A stretch of DNA of 8,732 nucleotides from an uncultured bacterium (GCA_949286295.1 CASECK010000058.1:1-8732), one strand, 5' to 3'; positions 1-5,628 are shown, numbered from the stretch's first letter. Translations and numbers: made by a program. The notes: generated from the letters alone by a model not told the origin.

Positions 1-752
1 CATCCCCGGGCGGAGAGCGGCCCCTTTCGCCCCCGCAGCCTGCACAGCCCCCACAGCGCCCGGCGGCCGCCCCCGCGGCCGCGCCGTCCGCCGCTCCGGT
101 ACAGGCCGCCTCCTCCCCGGCTGAGGAGGCGCGGCGGGAGACTCCCCCGGCCCCTCCCCAGTCCCCCGCCCCTCTGCTGGGGGCCGAGGCCCCCGGCTGG
201 CGGGTGGCCGGCGAGGTGCTGAACACCTACATCATTGTGGAGCAGGGGGACAGCGTCTTTTTCATCGACAAACCCGCCGCCCATGAGCGAATGAATTTCG
301 ACCGGATGAAGGCCGAGGGCTACGAGCCCATGGCCCAGGCCCTGCTGGCCCCTGTCATCTGCCGGCTGGGCGCCCAGGAGCAGGAGGTCCTGCTGTCCCA
401 CGGCCCGCTGCTGGAGGAGTTTGGCTTCGAGGTGGACCGGCTGGGGCCTGACTTGGCCGTCCGGCAGGCCCCCTTTGATGTGGACGCCGGGGATATCCCC
501 GGCACCCTGGAGGAGCTTGCCCGCAAGCTGCTGTCCGGCGGCGGAGCCAATCCCGCCTCCGCCCGGGACGAGCTGCTGCACACCATGGCCGGCAAGGCGG
601 CCATCAAGGGCGGCTGGAAAACCAGCCCCCAGGAGCTGGAGCGGGTGGCCCGAGCGGTGATGGAGGGCAGCGTGAAGTACTGCCCCCACGGCCGGCCGGT
701 GGCCATCCAGCTGAGCCGCCGGGAGCTGGAAAAGCAGTTCAAGCGGGCCTGA
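1..752 (+). CDS. mutL: DNA mismatch repair protein MutL, C-terminal part (5' end outside window)
   Basis: The frame is open from the left edge (first whole codon at base 3) to a TGA at 750-752. The first 60 or so codons form a Pro/Ala/Gln-rich linker, typical of the flexible region between the MutL N-terminal ATPase and the C-terminal dimerisation domain. The folded part begins near base 198 (WRVAGEVLNTYIIVEQ). MutL couples MutS mismatch recognition to downstream repair, and in most bacteria without MutH its C-terminal domain is a nicking endonuclease. Visible motifs are a degenerate DQHA(x)2E(x)4E at 267-302 that reads DKPAAHERMNFD, an ACR-type motif at 588-596 that reads AGK, an intact CPHGRP at 681-698, and a C-terminal FxR (FKR) at 738-746. 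Two presumed metal-ligand positions are therefore changed (His to Pro, Cys to Gly). The next gene is miaA, 55 nt downstream, the usual neighbour. The GTG at 204 is an internal valine codon, not a start. Identity is secure; nuclease competence is doubtful. Confidence 0.95.
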   Translation, partial: SPGGERPLSPPQPAQPPQRPAAAPAAAPSAAPVQAASSPAEEARRETPPAPPQSPAPLLGAEAPGWRVAGEVLNTYIIVEQGDSVFFIDKPAAHERMNFDRMKAEGYEPMAQALLAPVICRLGAQEQEVLLSHGPLLEEFGFEVDRLGPDLAVRQAPFDVDAGDIPGTLEELARKLLSGGGANPASARDELLHTMAGKAAIKGGWKTSPQELERVARAVMEGSVKYCPHGRPVAIQLSRRELEKQFKRA

Positions 753-792
753 GCATCTCCTGCGCGGCCCTGCCCCCTTTGCGGGTTTGTTG

Positions 793-800
793 AAAGGCGG
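793..800 (+). promoter_or_regulatory. Ribosome binding site of miaA
   Basis: AAAGGCGG differs from AAAGGAGG at one base and ends 7 nt before the ATG at 808. This selects ATG 808 over the in-frame TTG codons at 787 and 790, which lie upstream of the site. Confidence 0.7.
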
Positions 801-807
801 TGCTGCC

Positions 808-1749
808 ATGCCTGCGAAAATTCTTGTCATCTCCGGTCCCACGGCCTCGGGCAAGACCCGTCTGGCGGTGGAACTGGCCCTGCGCCATAACGGCGAGGTG
901 GTGTCCGCCGACTCCATGCAGGTCTACCGCCGCATGGACATCGGCACCGCCAAGCCCACCGCCGGCGAGATGCGGGGCGTGCCCCACCATATGCTGGACG
1001 TGGCCGACCCGGAGGAGGACTTCTCCGTGGCCCGGTATGTGGCGATGGCCAGCCGCTGCGTGGACGGCATCCTGGCCCGGGGGCGGCTGCCCATCCTGGC
1101 CGGGGGCACCGGGCTGTATCTCGACTCCCTGTTGTCCGGCCGGACCTTCGCCGCCTTTGACGGGGCAAGCCCCCTCCGGGCCCAGTTGGAGGCGCGCATC
1201 CGCGCCCAGGGGGGCACCGCCCTGCTGGCCGAGCTTGCGCAGGTGGACCCACAGGCCGCCGGGCGGCTCCACCCCAACGACGAAAAGCGCATCGTCCGGG
1301 CCCTGGAGGTCTATCTGTCCACCGGCAAGACCATCACCCAGCACAACCGGGAGACCCAGGCCCTCCCTCCCCGGTACGACGCTTTGACCATCACCCTCTC
1401 CTTCCAGCGGCGGGAGGATATGTGGGCGCGCATCGACCGCCGGGTGGACGAGATGATGGACCGGGGCCTGGCCGGCGAGGTGCAGGCCCTGCTGGACAGC
1501 GGAGTGCCCGACCGGTGCACCGCCATGCAGGCCATCGGCTATAAGGAGATGGCCGCCGCCCTCCGGGGGGACGGGGATACCGCCGCCGCCGCCCAGGAGA
1601 TCAAGCTGCGCTCCCGGCAGTACGCCAAGCGGCAGCTCACCTGGTTTCGCCGCAACCGCGCCGCCAGGCAGCTGGTCTGGGGTCCCTCGCCGGATTTTGC
1701 CGCCGGACTCCAGGCTTCGACAGAATATATGGAAGAATTTGGTATATGA
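808..1749 (+). CDS. miaA: tRNA dimethylallyltransferase MiaA
   Basis: This 313-residue protein is the usual length for MiaA. The enzyme transfers the dimethylallyl group from DMAPP to N6 of A37 in tRNAs reading codons that begin with U, giving i6A. Visible motifs are the P-loop GPTASGKT (residues 10-17), the DSMQVY segment with the catalytic-type Asp (35-40) followed by DIGTAKP, VPHHMLD (58-64), and the GGTGLY turn (99-104). Further on are the AIGYKEM motif in the C-terminal third and the tRNA-binding stretch QYAKRQLTWFRRN. The start is set by the AAAGGCGG site 7 nt upstream. The gene follows mutL by 55 nt and precedes hfq by 87 nt, the conserved mutL-miaA-hfq order, so co-transcription with mutL is likely. 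The last ten codons are unusually AT-rich for this region and overlap a possible hfq promoter. Confidence 0.97.
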   Translation: MPAKILVISGPTASGKTRLAVELALRHNGEVVSADSMQVYRRMDIGTAKPTAGEMRGVPHHMLDVADPEEDFSVARYVAMASRCVDGILARGRLPILAGGTGLYLDSLLSGRTFAAFDGASPLRAQLEARIRAQGGTALLAELAQVDPQAAGRLHPNDEKRIVRALEVYLSTGKTITQHNRETQALPPRYDALTITLSFQRREDMWARIDRRVDEMMDRGLAGEVQALLDSGVPDRCTAMQAIGYKEMAAALRGDGDTAAAAQEIKLRSRQYAKRQLTWFRRNRAARQLVWGPSPDFAAGLQASTEYMEEFGI

Positions 1750-1750
1750 T
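1717..1750 (+). promoter_or_regulatory. Possible weak promoter for hfq in the end of miaA
   Basis: An AT-rich stretch in otherwise GC-rich DNA carries TCGACA (1717-1722, 5 of 6 to the -35 consensus) and overlapping -10-like hexamers. These are TATATG at 1743-1748, preceded by TGG as in an extended -10, and TATGAT at 1745-1750. The spacing (20 to 22 nt) is longer than the 17 nt optimum, so the call is tentative. Transcription from here would give an hfq leader of about 80 nt containing the palindrome at 1791-1805. Confidence 0.3.
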
Positions 1751-1790
1751 AACAGCACTCCGCGGCCCGCTGCGCGGCCCCGGTGGGACG

Positions 1791-1805
1791 GGCCGGATTC
1801 CGGCC
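1791..1805 (+). other. Hairpin in the miaA-hfq intergenic region
   Basis: GGCCGG-ATT-CCGGCC is a perfect 6-bp stem with a 3-nt loop. No U-run follows, so it does not look like an intrinsic terminator. A second possible 5-bp stem (CCGCG at 1760-1764 with CGCGG at 1773-1777) lies just upstream. They may structure or stabilise the hfq leader. Confidence 0.4.
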
Positions 1806-1836
1806 GCGCCCTGATACAGAAAAAGGAGTGCTACAT

Positions 1837-2073
1837 ATGCAGAAAACCAACAACCTCCAGGAAATCTTCCTCACCCAGGCCCGCCGGGACCGCCGGCCGG
1901 TCACCATGTTCCTGATGAACGGCTTTCAGATGCGGGGCTACGTCACCGGATTTGACGCCTTCACCGTGGTGCTGACCAGCGACGGCAAGCAGCAGATTAT
2001 TTACAAGCACGCCATTTCCACCATTGTCCCCGAGCGGCCCATCCCACTGTATGAACCCGGACAGCCGGACTGA
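1837..2073 (+). CDS. hfq: RNA chaperone Hfq
   Basis: This 78-residue Sm-like protein should form a hexameric ring that binds small RNAs and A-rich mRNA segments. The start ATG follows AAAAGGAG (1821-1828) with an 8-nt spacer. Family marks are NLQ with Gln8, the Sm1 strand region with Phe39 and Phe42 (GFDAF), and the Sm2 signature YKHAIST (56-62), which lines the proximal RNA-binding pore. The rim patch reads RRDRR (16-20) and matches the E. coli RRER positions, whereas the rims I recall for Bacillus and Listeria Hfq are less basic (RKEN, RKEH). The tail after the Sm fold is only about 13 residues (RPIPLYEPGQPD) and lacks the long C-terminal extension of E. coli Hfq. The gene lies 87 nt after miaA, its conserved neighbour, and 41 nt before the membrane-fusion gene. 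Longer in-frame starts upstream lack a better ribosome site. Confidence 0.96.
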   Translation: MQKTNNLQEIFLTQARRDRRPVTMFLMNGFQMRGYVTGFDAFTVVLTSDGKQQIIYKHAISTIVPERPIPLYEPGQPD

Positions 2074-2083
2074 GCCGTCCGGG
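2056..2083 (+). other. Hairpin over the hfq stop codon, two alternative stems
   Basis: The segment CCGGAC occurs twice (2057-2062 and 2065-2070), and both copies can pair with GTCCGG at 2077-2082. The near copy gives a 6-bp stem with a 6-nt loop holding the hfq TGA. The far copy gives a 7-bp stem (2056-2062 with 2077-2083). There is no U-run, so it is probably not a strong terminator. It may cap the hfq message or tune read-through into the next gene. Confidence 0.35.
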
Positions 2084-2114
2084 CCCCATCCGCCCTCAGA
2101 AAGAGAGAAGCGTC

Positions 2115-3383
2115 ATGAAGCAAGGAAAGCCTCTGGTCACATTTGTCATCTTCGCCCTGGCGGCGGTGCTGGCGCTGTACTTCGGCGTCTACGTCTACCG
2201 CGCCCTCAACGACCCCTACCGCACCACCCTGGCCTACGCCTACACCGCTGACGACAGCGTGGAGGCCGATGGCCTGCTGGTCCGGGACGAGCTGGTGCTC
2301 CCCGCCCAGGGGGGCATTGTGGAGCTGACCCGGAGCGAGGGAGAGAAGGTGGGCGTGGGCCAGACCGTGGCCATGGTCTACCAGAACAGCCAGGCCCAGG
2401 CAGACCAGGCCCAGATTCAGGCCCTGGAGCAGGACATCGCCCTGCTCCAGTATGCCGTCACCCAGGACGGCAGCGTGAAGTCCGGGGCCCAGCTGGACGA
2501 GGATATCCTTCAGGCCGTGGTGGAGCTGCGCGCCTGCGCCTGCCTGGGGGACTACTCCCGCCTGGAAGAACAGGTGCAGGCGGTGAAGAGCGGAGTGCTC
2601 AAGCGTGGCTATACCTATGGGGACGGGGTCACCGCCGACGACCTGACCGCCCGGCTCCAGAGCCTGCGCGGCCAGCTGTCCCAGCTCAGCCAGCGCTCCT
2701 CCGCGGCCACCACCCGGGTGACCGCCAGCCAGTCCGGCGTGTTCTCCAGCCTGGTGGACGGCTATGAGCAGAGCCTGACTCCCCAGAGCGTGTTCACCCT
2801 CTCCCCCGGGGAGCTGACCGCCCTGCTGGACGGCCCGCCCCAGCCCCCCGCCGCCTCCACCGGCAAGCTCATCCTGTCCGACCAGTGGTACTTCGCCGCC
2901 AACCTGCCGGAGCAGGCGGCCCAGCAGCTGTATCAGGGGGGACAGGCCCTGCTGCGCTTTGCCGGAGACTTCACCCAGGACGTGACCATGACGGTGGAGC
3001 AGATTGGCCCGGCCCAGGAGGGGCTGTGCGCCATCGTCTTTTCCAGCGACCGCTACCTGTCCTCCACCACCCTTCTGCGCCGCCAGAGCGCCCAGCTCAT
3101 CTTCGACAGCCGCTCCGGCCTGCGCATCCCCAAGCAGGCCCTGCGCCTGGTGGAGCAGACTGTCACCGACCCGGAAACCGGGGAGGAGCGCGTCTCCTCC
3201 CTGCTGGGGGTGTACACCCTGGTCAACGGGCGGGTGGAATTCAAGCAGGCCGAGGTGGCCGCCGAGGGCAGCGACTACTATGTGGTCACTCCCGTGGGCT
3301 CCGGCCGGAAGATTCTCCGGGCCGGGGACGAGGTCATCGTCCAGGGCACCGGACTTCAGGACGGACAGCTGCTGCGGGCGTGA
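2115..3383 (+). CDS. HlyD-type membrane-fusion (periplasmic adaptor-like) protein
   Basis: This 422-residue protein has one N-terminal membrane segment (about residues 7-28, LVTFVIFALAAVLALYFGVYVY), so most of it should lie outside the membrane. The order of parts fits the HlyD/membrane-fusion family. A barrel-sandwich/lipoyl-like half comes first (about 47-90, with EADGLLVRDE and GGIVELTRSEGEKVGVGQ). Helical coiled-coil-prone stretches follow (about 92-115 and 175-195, Gln/Ala-rich), then the returning half (SQSGVFSSLVDGYE, 205-218). A beta-barrel region (about 250-345, ending in SGLRIPKQALR) and a C-terminal beta domain with GDEVIVQGTGL (404-414) complete it. Such proteins normally bridge a transporter to the outside, but no ABC or RND gene is in the window. 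The gene sits between hfq and yggS (41 and 34 nt gaps), and from memory similar genes precede yggS-sepF in other Clostridia. That would suggest an envelope or division link, which is inference. The start has a purine-rich AAGAGAGAAG upstream, a weak Shine-Dalgarno match. Confidence 0.8.
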   Translation: MKQGKPLVTFVIFALAAVLALYFGVYVYRALNDPYRTTLAYAYTADDSVEADGLLVRDELVLPAQGGIVELTRSEGEKVGVGQTVAMVYQNSQAQADQAQIQALEQDIALLQYAVTQDGSVKSGAQLDEDILQAVVELRACACLGDYSRLEEQVQAVKSGVLKRGYTYGDGVTADDLTARLQSLRGQLSQLSQRSSAATTRVTASQSGVFSSLVDGYEQSLTPQSVFTLSPGELTALLDGPPQPPAASTGKLILSDQWYFAANLPEQAAQQLYQGGQALLRFAGDFTQDVTMTVEQIGPAQEGLCAIVFSSDRYLSSTTLLRRQSAQLIFDSRSGLRIPKQALRLVEQTVTDPETGEERVSSLLGVYTLVNGRVEFKQAEVAAEGSDYYVVTPVGSGRKILRAGDEVIVQGTGLQDGQLLRA

Positions 3384-3417
3384 CCGGCCGTCTTCCAAGA
3401 GAGAAAGGGTGAGCGCT

Positions 3418-4128
3418 ATGGATTTAGCCAGCCGTATCCAGACCGTAAAAGACAACATCGCCGCCGCCGCTGCCGCCGCAGGCCGGCGGCCGGAGGAGAT
3501 CACCCTCTGCGGGGCCACCAAGGTGCAAAGCGACGACACCATCCGCGCCGCCATCGCTGCGGGGCTGACCGTGTGCGGGGAAAACCGGGTCCAGGAGCTG
3601 ACCGCCCACCTGGCCGCCGGCGCCTACGACGGGGCCCGGGAGGTCCACTTCATCGGCCACCTCCAGACCAACAAGGTCCGGCAGGTGGTGGGCCGGGTGG
3701 CCCTGATTCAGTCGGTGGACTCCCCCCACCTGCTCCAGGCCGTGGACCGTCAGGCGGACAAGCTGGGTCTTATCCAGGATATCCTGCTGGAGGTGAACAT
3801 CGCCGGGGAGGACAGCAAGGGGGGCTGCTCCCCCCGGGAGCTGTACGGCCTGGCACAGCTGGCCCTCCAGTCCCCCCATGTCCGCCTCCGGGGGCTGATG
3901 GCCATCCCCCCCATCTCCTCCGCTCCGGGCGCAAACCGCGGATATTTTGCCGAAATGCGGCAGCTTTTTATTGACATCCGTGAAAAAATGTTGGATAATC
4001 AAGGTGTTATGGACTGTCTGTCCATGGGCATGAGCGCGGATTACGAGGACGCCGTGGCGGAGGGGGCCACCCTGGTTCGGGTGGGCACCGCCCTGTTCGG
4101 CCCCCGCCCTCCCGCGGTTCCCCGCTGA
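3418..4128 (+). CDS. yggS: YggS family pyridoxal phosphate homeostasis protein
   Basis: This 236-residue protein is the normal length for the YggS/YlmE/PROSC family. These single-domain alanine-racemase-fold proteins bind PLP and buffer its free pool, and no enzymatic reaction is established for them. Visible marks are the PLP-binding lysine in CGATKVQ (Lys35), GENRVQEL (54-61), HFIGHLQTNK (77-86), the GLMAIPP segment, and the phosphate-binding region LSMGMSADYEDAVAEGATLVRVGTALFG near the end. The chosen ATG lies 8 nt after AAAGGG (3404-3409). An in-frame GTG at 3409 would overlap that site and is less likely. It lies immediately upstream of sepF, as ylmE does in Bacillus. Codons from about 3930 to 4015 are much more AT-rich than the rest, coinciding with a sigma-A promoter that faces sepF. 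Residues 15-21 form an alanine run encoded by repeated GCN codons. Confidence 0.95.
   Translation: MDLASRIQTVKDNIAAAAAAAGRRPEEITLCGATKVQSDDTIRAAIAAGLTVCGENRVQELTAHLAAGAYDGAREVHFIGHLQTNKVRQVVGRVALIQSVDSPHLLQAVDRQADKLGLIQDILLEVNIAGEDSKGGCSPRELYGLAQLALQSPHVRLRGLMAIPPISSAPGANRGYFAEMRQLFIDIREKMLDNQGVMDCLSMGMSADYEDAVAEGATLVRVGTALFGPRPPAVPR
3971..3999 (+). promoter_or_regulatory. Intragenic sigma-A promoter for sepF-divIVA
   Basis: TTGACA (3971-3976, 6 of 6) and GATAAT (3994-3999, 5 of 6) are separated by exactly 17 nt, inside the yggS coding sequence. An AT-rich CTTTTTA directly precedes the -35 box. Expected transcription start is near 4003-4007, giving a leader of about 170 nt before the sepF ATG. 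The surrounding codons (ctt ttt att, cgt gaa aaa, gat aat caa ggt gtt) break the strong G/C third-position habit of the gene, as if selected for promoter sequence. Confidence 0.75.
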
Positions 4129-4177
4129 CTGCCCGCCGCCTCCCCAAATCTTTAACAGCAAGAAAAGAGGAAGAAGC

Positions 4178-4645
4178 ATGGGTATTCTTGACGAATTCAA
4201 GCGTCTGGCTCATCCCTACGAGGACGAGGAAGAGGACGATTTTGACGACTTCGACATCTCCCCCCGTCCCGCCGAGCGCCGGGAGCGCTCCGAGCGCCTG
4301 TCCCGGAACGAGACTCCCGCCGCCGAGGACGAGCGGCGCAGCAACAAGGTGGTGAACATCCGGGCTGCCACCCAGCTGCAGGTGGTGCTGGTCAAGCCCG
4401 ACAAGTTCGAGGACGCCTCCGCCATCGCCGACCACCTGCGGGAGAAGCGCACCGTGGTGCTCAACCTGGAGTCCACCAACAAGGAGATCGCCCGGCGGCT
4501 GCTGGACTTCCTGTCCGGCGTGGCCTATGCCAACGAGGGTAAGATTAAGAAGGTGGCCATCTCCACCTATATCATCACGCCCTACAATGTGGACATCCTG
4601 GGCGACCTGATTGACGAGCTGGAGAACAACGGCCTGTATTTCTAA
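4178..4645 (+). CDS. sepF: Cell division protein SepF
   Basis: This 155-residue protein has SepF layout. An N-terminal amphipathic membrane-targeting helix (MGILDEFKRLAHPY) is followed by a very acidic, then Arg/Glu-rich disordered linker (about 15-57) and the compact C-terminal core (about 58-145). Core marks are KVVNIR, VVLVKPDKFEDASAIADHL, RTVVLNLE, the FLSG turn with the conserved glycine (111-114) and ISTYIITPYNVDI. SepF anchors FtsZ filaments to the membrane and helps shape the septum, forming rings or arcs. The start is fixed by AGAGG (4166-4170) with a 7-nt spacer. It lies 49 nt after yggS and 72 nt before divIVA, and probably has its own promoter inside yggS. In Bacillus, ylmG and ylmH lie between sepF and divIVA; they are absent here. 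Confidence 0.96.
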   Translation: MGILDEFKRLAHPYEDEEEDDFDDFDISPRPAERRERSERLSRNETPAAEDERRSNKVVNIRAATQLQVVLVKPDKFEDASAIADHLREKRTVVLNLESTNKEIARRLLDFLSGVAYANEGKIKKVAISTYIITPYNVDILGDLIDELENNGLYF

Positions 4646-4679
4646 GACCCACCCCACAACATTTCGTATTTTTAGCCAC

Positions 4680-4691
4680 GATAATTACAAT
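4680..4691 (+). promoter_or_regulatory. Possible -10 elements upstream of divIVA
   Basis: The sepF-divIVA gap is AT-rich for this genome and contains two adjacent -10-like hexamers, GATAAT (4680-4685) and TACAAT (4686-4691), each 5 of 6 to consensus. No good -35 box stands 16-18 nt upstream, with best matches about 3 of 6. A divIVA promoter here is possible but weakly supported; read-through from sepF is enough to explain expression. Confidence 0.3.
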
Positions 4692-4717
4692 TCGCAATCA
4701 GTCGGGAGGGAACCATT

Positions 4718-5473
4718 ATGCTCACACCCCAGGAAGTATCCGAGCGCGCCTTTCAAAAGGCATCCTTCGGCGGCTATAATATGGCCCAGGTGGACGAGTT
4801 TCTGGACATTCTCACCGGGGACTACTCCGCCCTGTACAGCGAAAACGCCGTACTGAAAAGCAAAATGAAGGTGCTGGTGGACAAGGTGGAGGAGTACCGC
4901 TCCACCGAGGAGGCCATGCGCAAGGCCCTGATGACCGCCCAGCGGATGGCCGACGAGCTGGTGAAGGAGGCCGAGCAGAAGAAGGCAGATCTGCTGCGCC
5001 AGGCCGAGGGCGAGGCCGCCGCCCGGAAGGAGAGCATCTCCCAGGAGATTGCGGCCGAGCAGTTCCGGCTTCAGCAGGCCCAGCAGGCCACCGCCTCCTT
5101 TGTGGAGAAGGTGCGCGCCCTCTATACCCAGCAGGCCTCCTTCCTGGACCAGCTTCAGGAGCTCTACCCCCCGGAGACCGCCCCCGCCGCCGACCCGGTG
5201 GACGAGACCGTCTCTGAGATTGACGACAATGTGCAGCGCCTGCTGGCCCAGGCCATGAAGGACGCCACCGCGGAGAACCTGCGCGCCAAGCTGGAGGAGG
5301 AGCAGCCGCCCGAGGACTTCAGCGACACCTCGGAGTTTGCCCCGGTGGGCGACCCGGAGGAGCGCCGCTCCTACGAGGAGGCGCCGGAGGAGGACGACGA
5401 GGAGGAGCTGCCCCGGGGCAGCCGCATCGACTTTGGCCAACTCCAGTTCGGCCGGGACTACGAGATTAAGTAA
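4718..5473 (+). CDS. divIVA: DivIVA-domain protein (cell pole/septum scaffold)
   Basis: This 251-residue protein is somewhat longer than Bacillus DivIVA (about 160). It opens with the conserved membrane-binding head MLTPQEVSERAF and SFGGYNMAQVDEFLD, in which Phe17 matches the membrane-inserting Phe of Bacillus DivIVA; the Bacillus Arg18 is Gly here. A long coiled coil follows (about 33-145, with charged Glu/Lys/Gln heptads such as ELVKEAEQKKADLLRQAEGE). After it come a Pro/Asp-rich hinge (150-170), a further helix (NVQRLLAQAMKDATAENLRAK, 171-191), a strongly acidic tail (195-231) and a terminal RIDFGQLQFGRDYEIK. DivIVA proteins sense curved membrane and recruit division or envelope factors. 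The start follows GGGAGGG (4704-4710) with a 7-nt spacer. The gene lies after sepF and is followed by a strong terminator, so it ends the transcription unit. Confidence 0.93.
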   Translation: MLTPQEVSERAFQKASFGGYNMAQVDEFLDILTGDYSALYSENAVLKSKMKVLVDKVEEYRSTEEAMRKALMTAQRMADELVKEAEQKKADLLRQAEGEAAARKESISQEIAAEQFRLQQAQQATASFVEKVRALYTQQASFLDQLQELYPPETAPAADPVDETVSEIDDNVQRLLAQAMKDATAENLRAKLEEEQPPEDFSDTSEFAPVGDPEERRSYEEAPEEDDEEELPRGSRIDFGQLQFGRDYEIK

Positions 5474-5482
5474 GCATCGGAC

Positions 5483-5509
5483 AAAGGGCCGGCCCCGGGC
5501 CGGCCCTTT
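5483..5509 (+). terminator. Intrinsic terminator after divIVA
   Basis: AAAGGGCCGGCC (5483-5494) and GGCCGGCCCTTT (5498-5509) form a perfect 12-bp stem with a 3-nt loop, starting 10 nt after the divIVA stop. The stem ends in TTT followed by CCATCT, so the U-run is short. The A-run on the other side makes it symmetric and possibly bidirectional. It separates the sepF-divIVA unit from mfd. Confidence 0.85.
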
Positions 5510-5531
5510 CCATCTGGACGCCGCCTCTCCC

Positions 5532-5581
5532 GGGGCCGGCGCCCCTCTCACCCTCACCCCTCCCCCGTTCGGGGGCAGGGG
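5532..5581. repeat. Palindromic GC-rich intergenic segment (REP-like candidate)
   Basis: Two hairpins stand in tandem. GGGGC-CGGC-GCCCC (5532-5545) has a 5-bp stem. CCCCT-CCCCC-GTTC-GGGGG-C-AGGGG (5557-5581) has a 10-bp stem with one bulged C and a GTTC loop. There is no U-run, so this is not a second terminator. It resembles the short palindromic repeats scattered between genes in related gut Clostridia, but only one copy is in this window, so repeat status is unproven. Together with the divIVA terminator it fills most of the 155-nt gap before mfd; I see no convincing mfd promoter in that gap. Confidence 0.4.
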
Positions 5582-5596
5582 CAGTGCCGCGTTCCC

Positions 5597-5627
5597 GGAA
5601 AAAACTGCCGAAAATCGAGGTTTTTCC
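5597..5627 (+). promoter_or_regulatory. mfd ribosome binding site in a potential hairpin loop
   Basis: GAGG (5617-5620) lies 8 nt before the mfd ATG. GGAAAAA (5597-5603) can pair with TTTTTCC (5621-5627), placing the GAGG at the 3' side of a 17-nt loop. The stem is mostly A-U and would be weak. It fixes the start at 5629. Confidence 0.4.
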
Positions 5628-5628
5628 C

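Noticed and set aside
204..752. A separate short gene starting at GTG 204
   Set aside because: The frame stays open upstream to the window edge through a MutL-type linker, and the GTG lies within the first strand of the MutL C-terminal domain with no ribosome site.
753..807. Terminator between mutL and miaA (CCCCCTTTGCGGGTTTGTT)
   Set aside because: Only about three G-C pairs can form and the following T-run is broken, so it is not a credible hairpin terminator.
739..1758. A 339-codon open frame on the - strand opposite miaA
   Set aside because: Gly/His/Pro-rich composition typical of a shadow frame, covering all of miaA, whose motifs are unambiguous.
2024..2055. Promoter for the HlyD-like gene (TTGTCC ... 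TATGAA)
   Set aside because: The -35 matches only 4 of 6 and the spacing to TATGAA is 20 nt; the bases encode conserved Hfq residues.
2001..3554. A 517-codon open frame on the - strand opposite hfq, the HlyD-like gene and yggS
   Set aside because: Low-complexity Gly/Ala/Leu/Gln composition, no family motif, and it overlaps three well-supported genes on the other strand.
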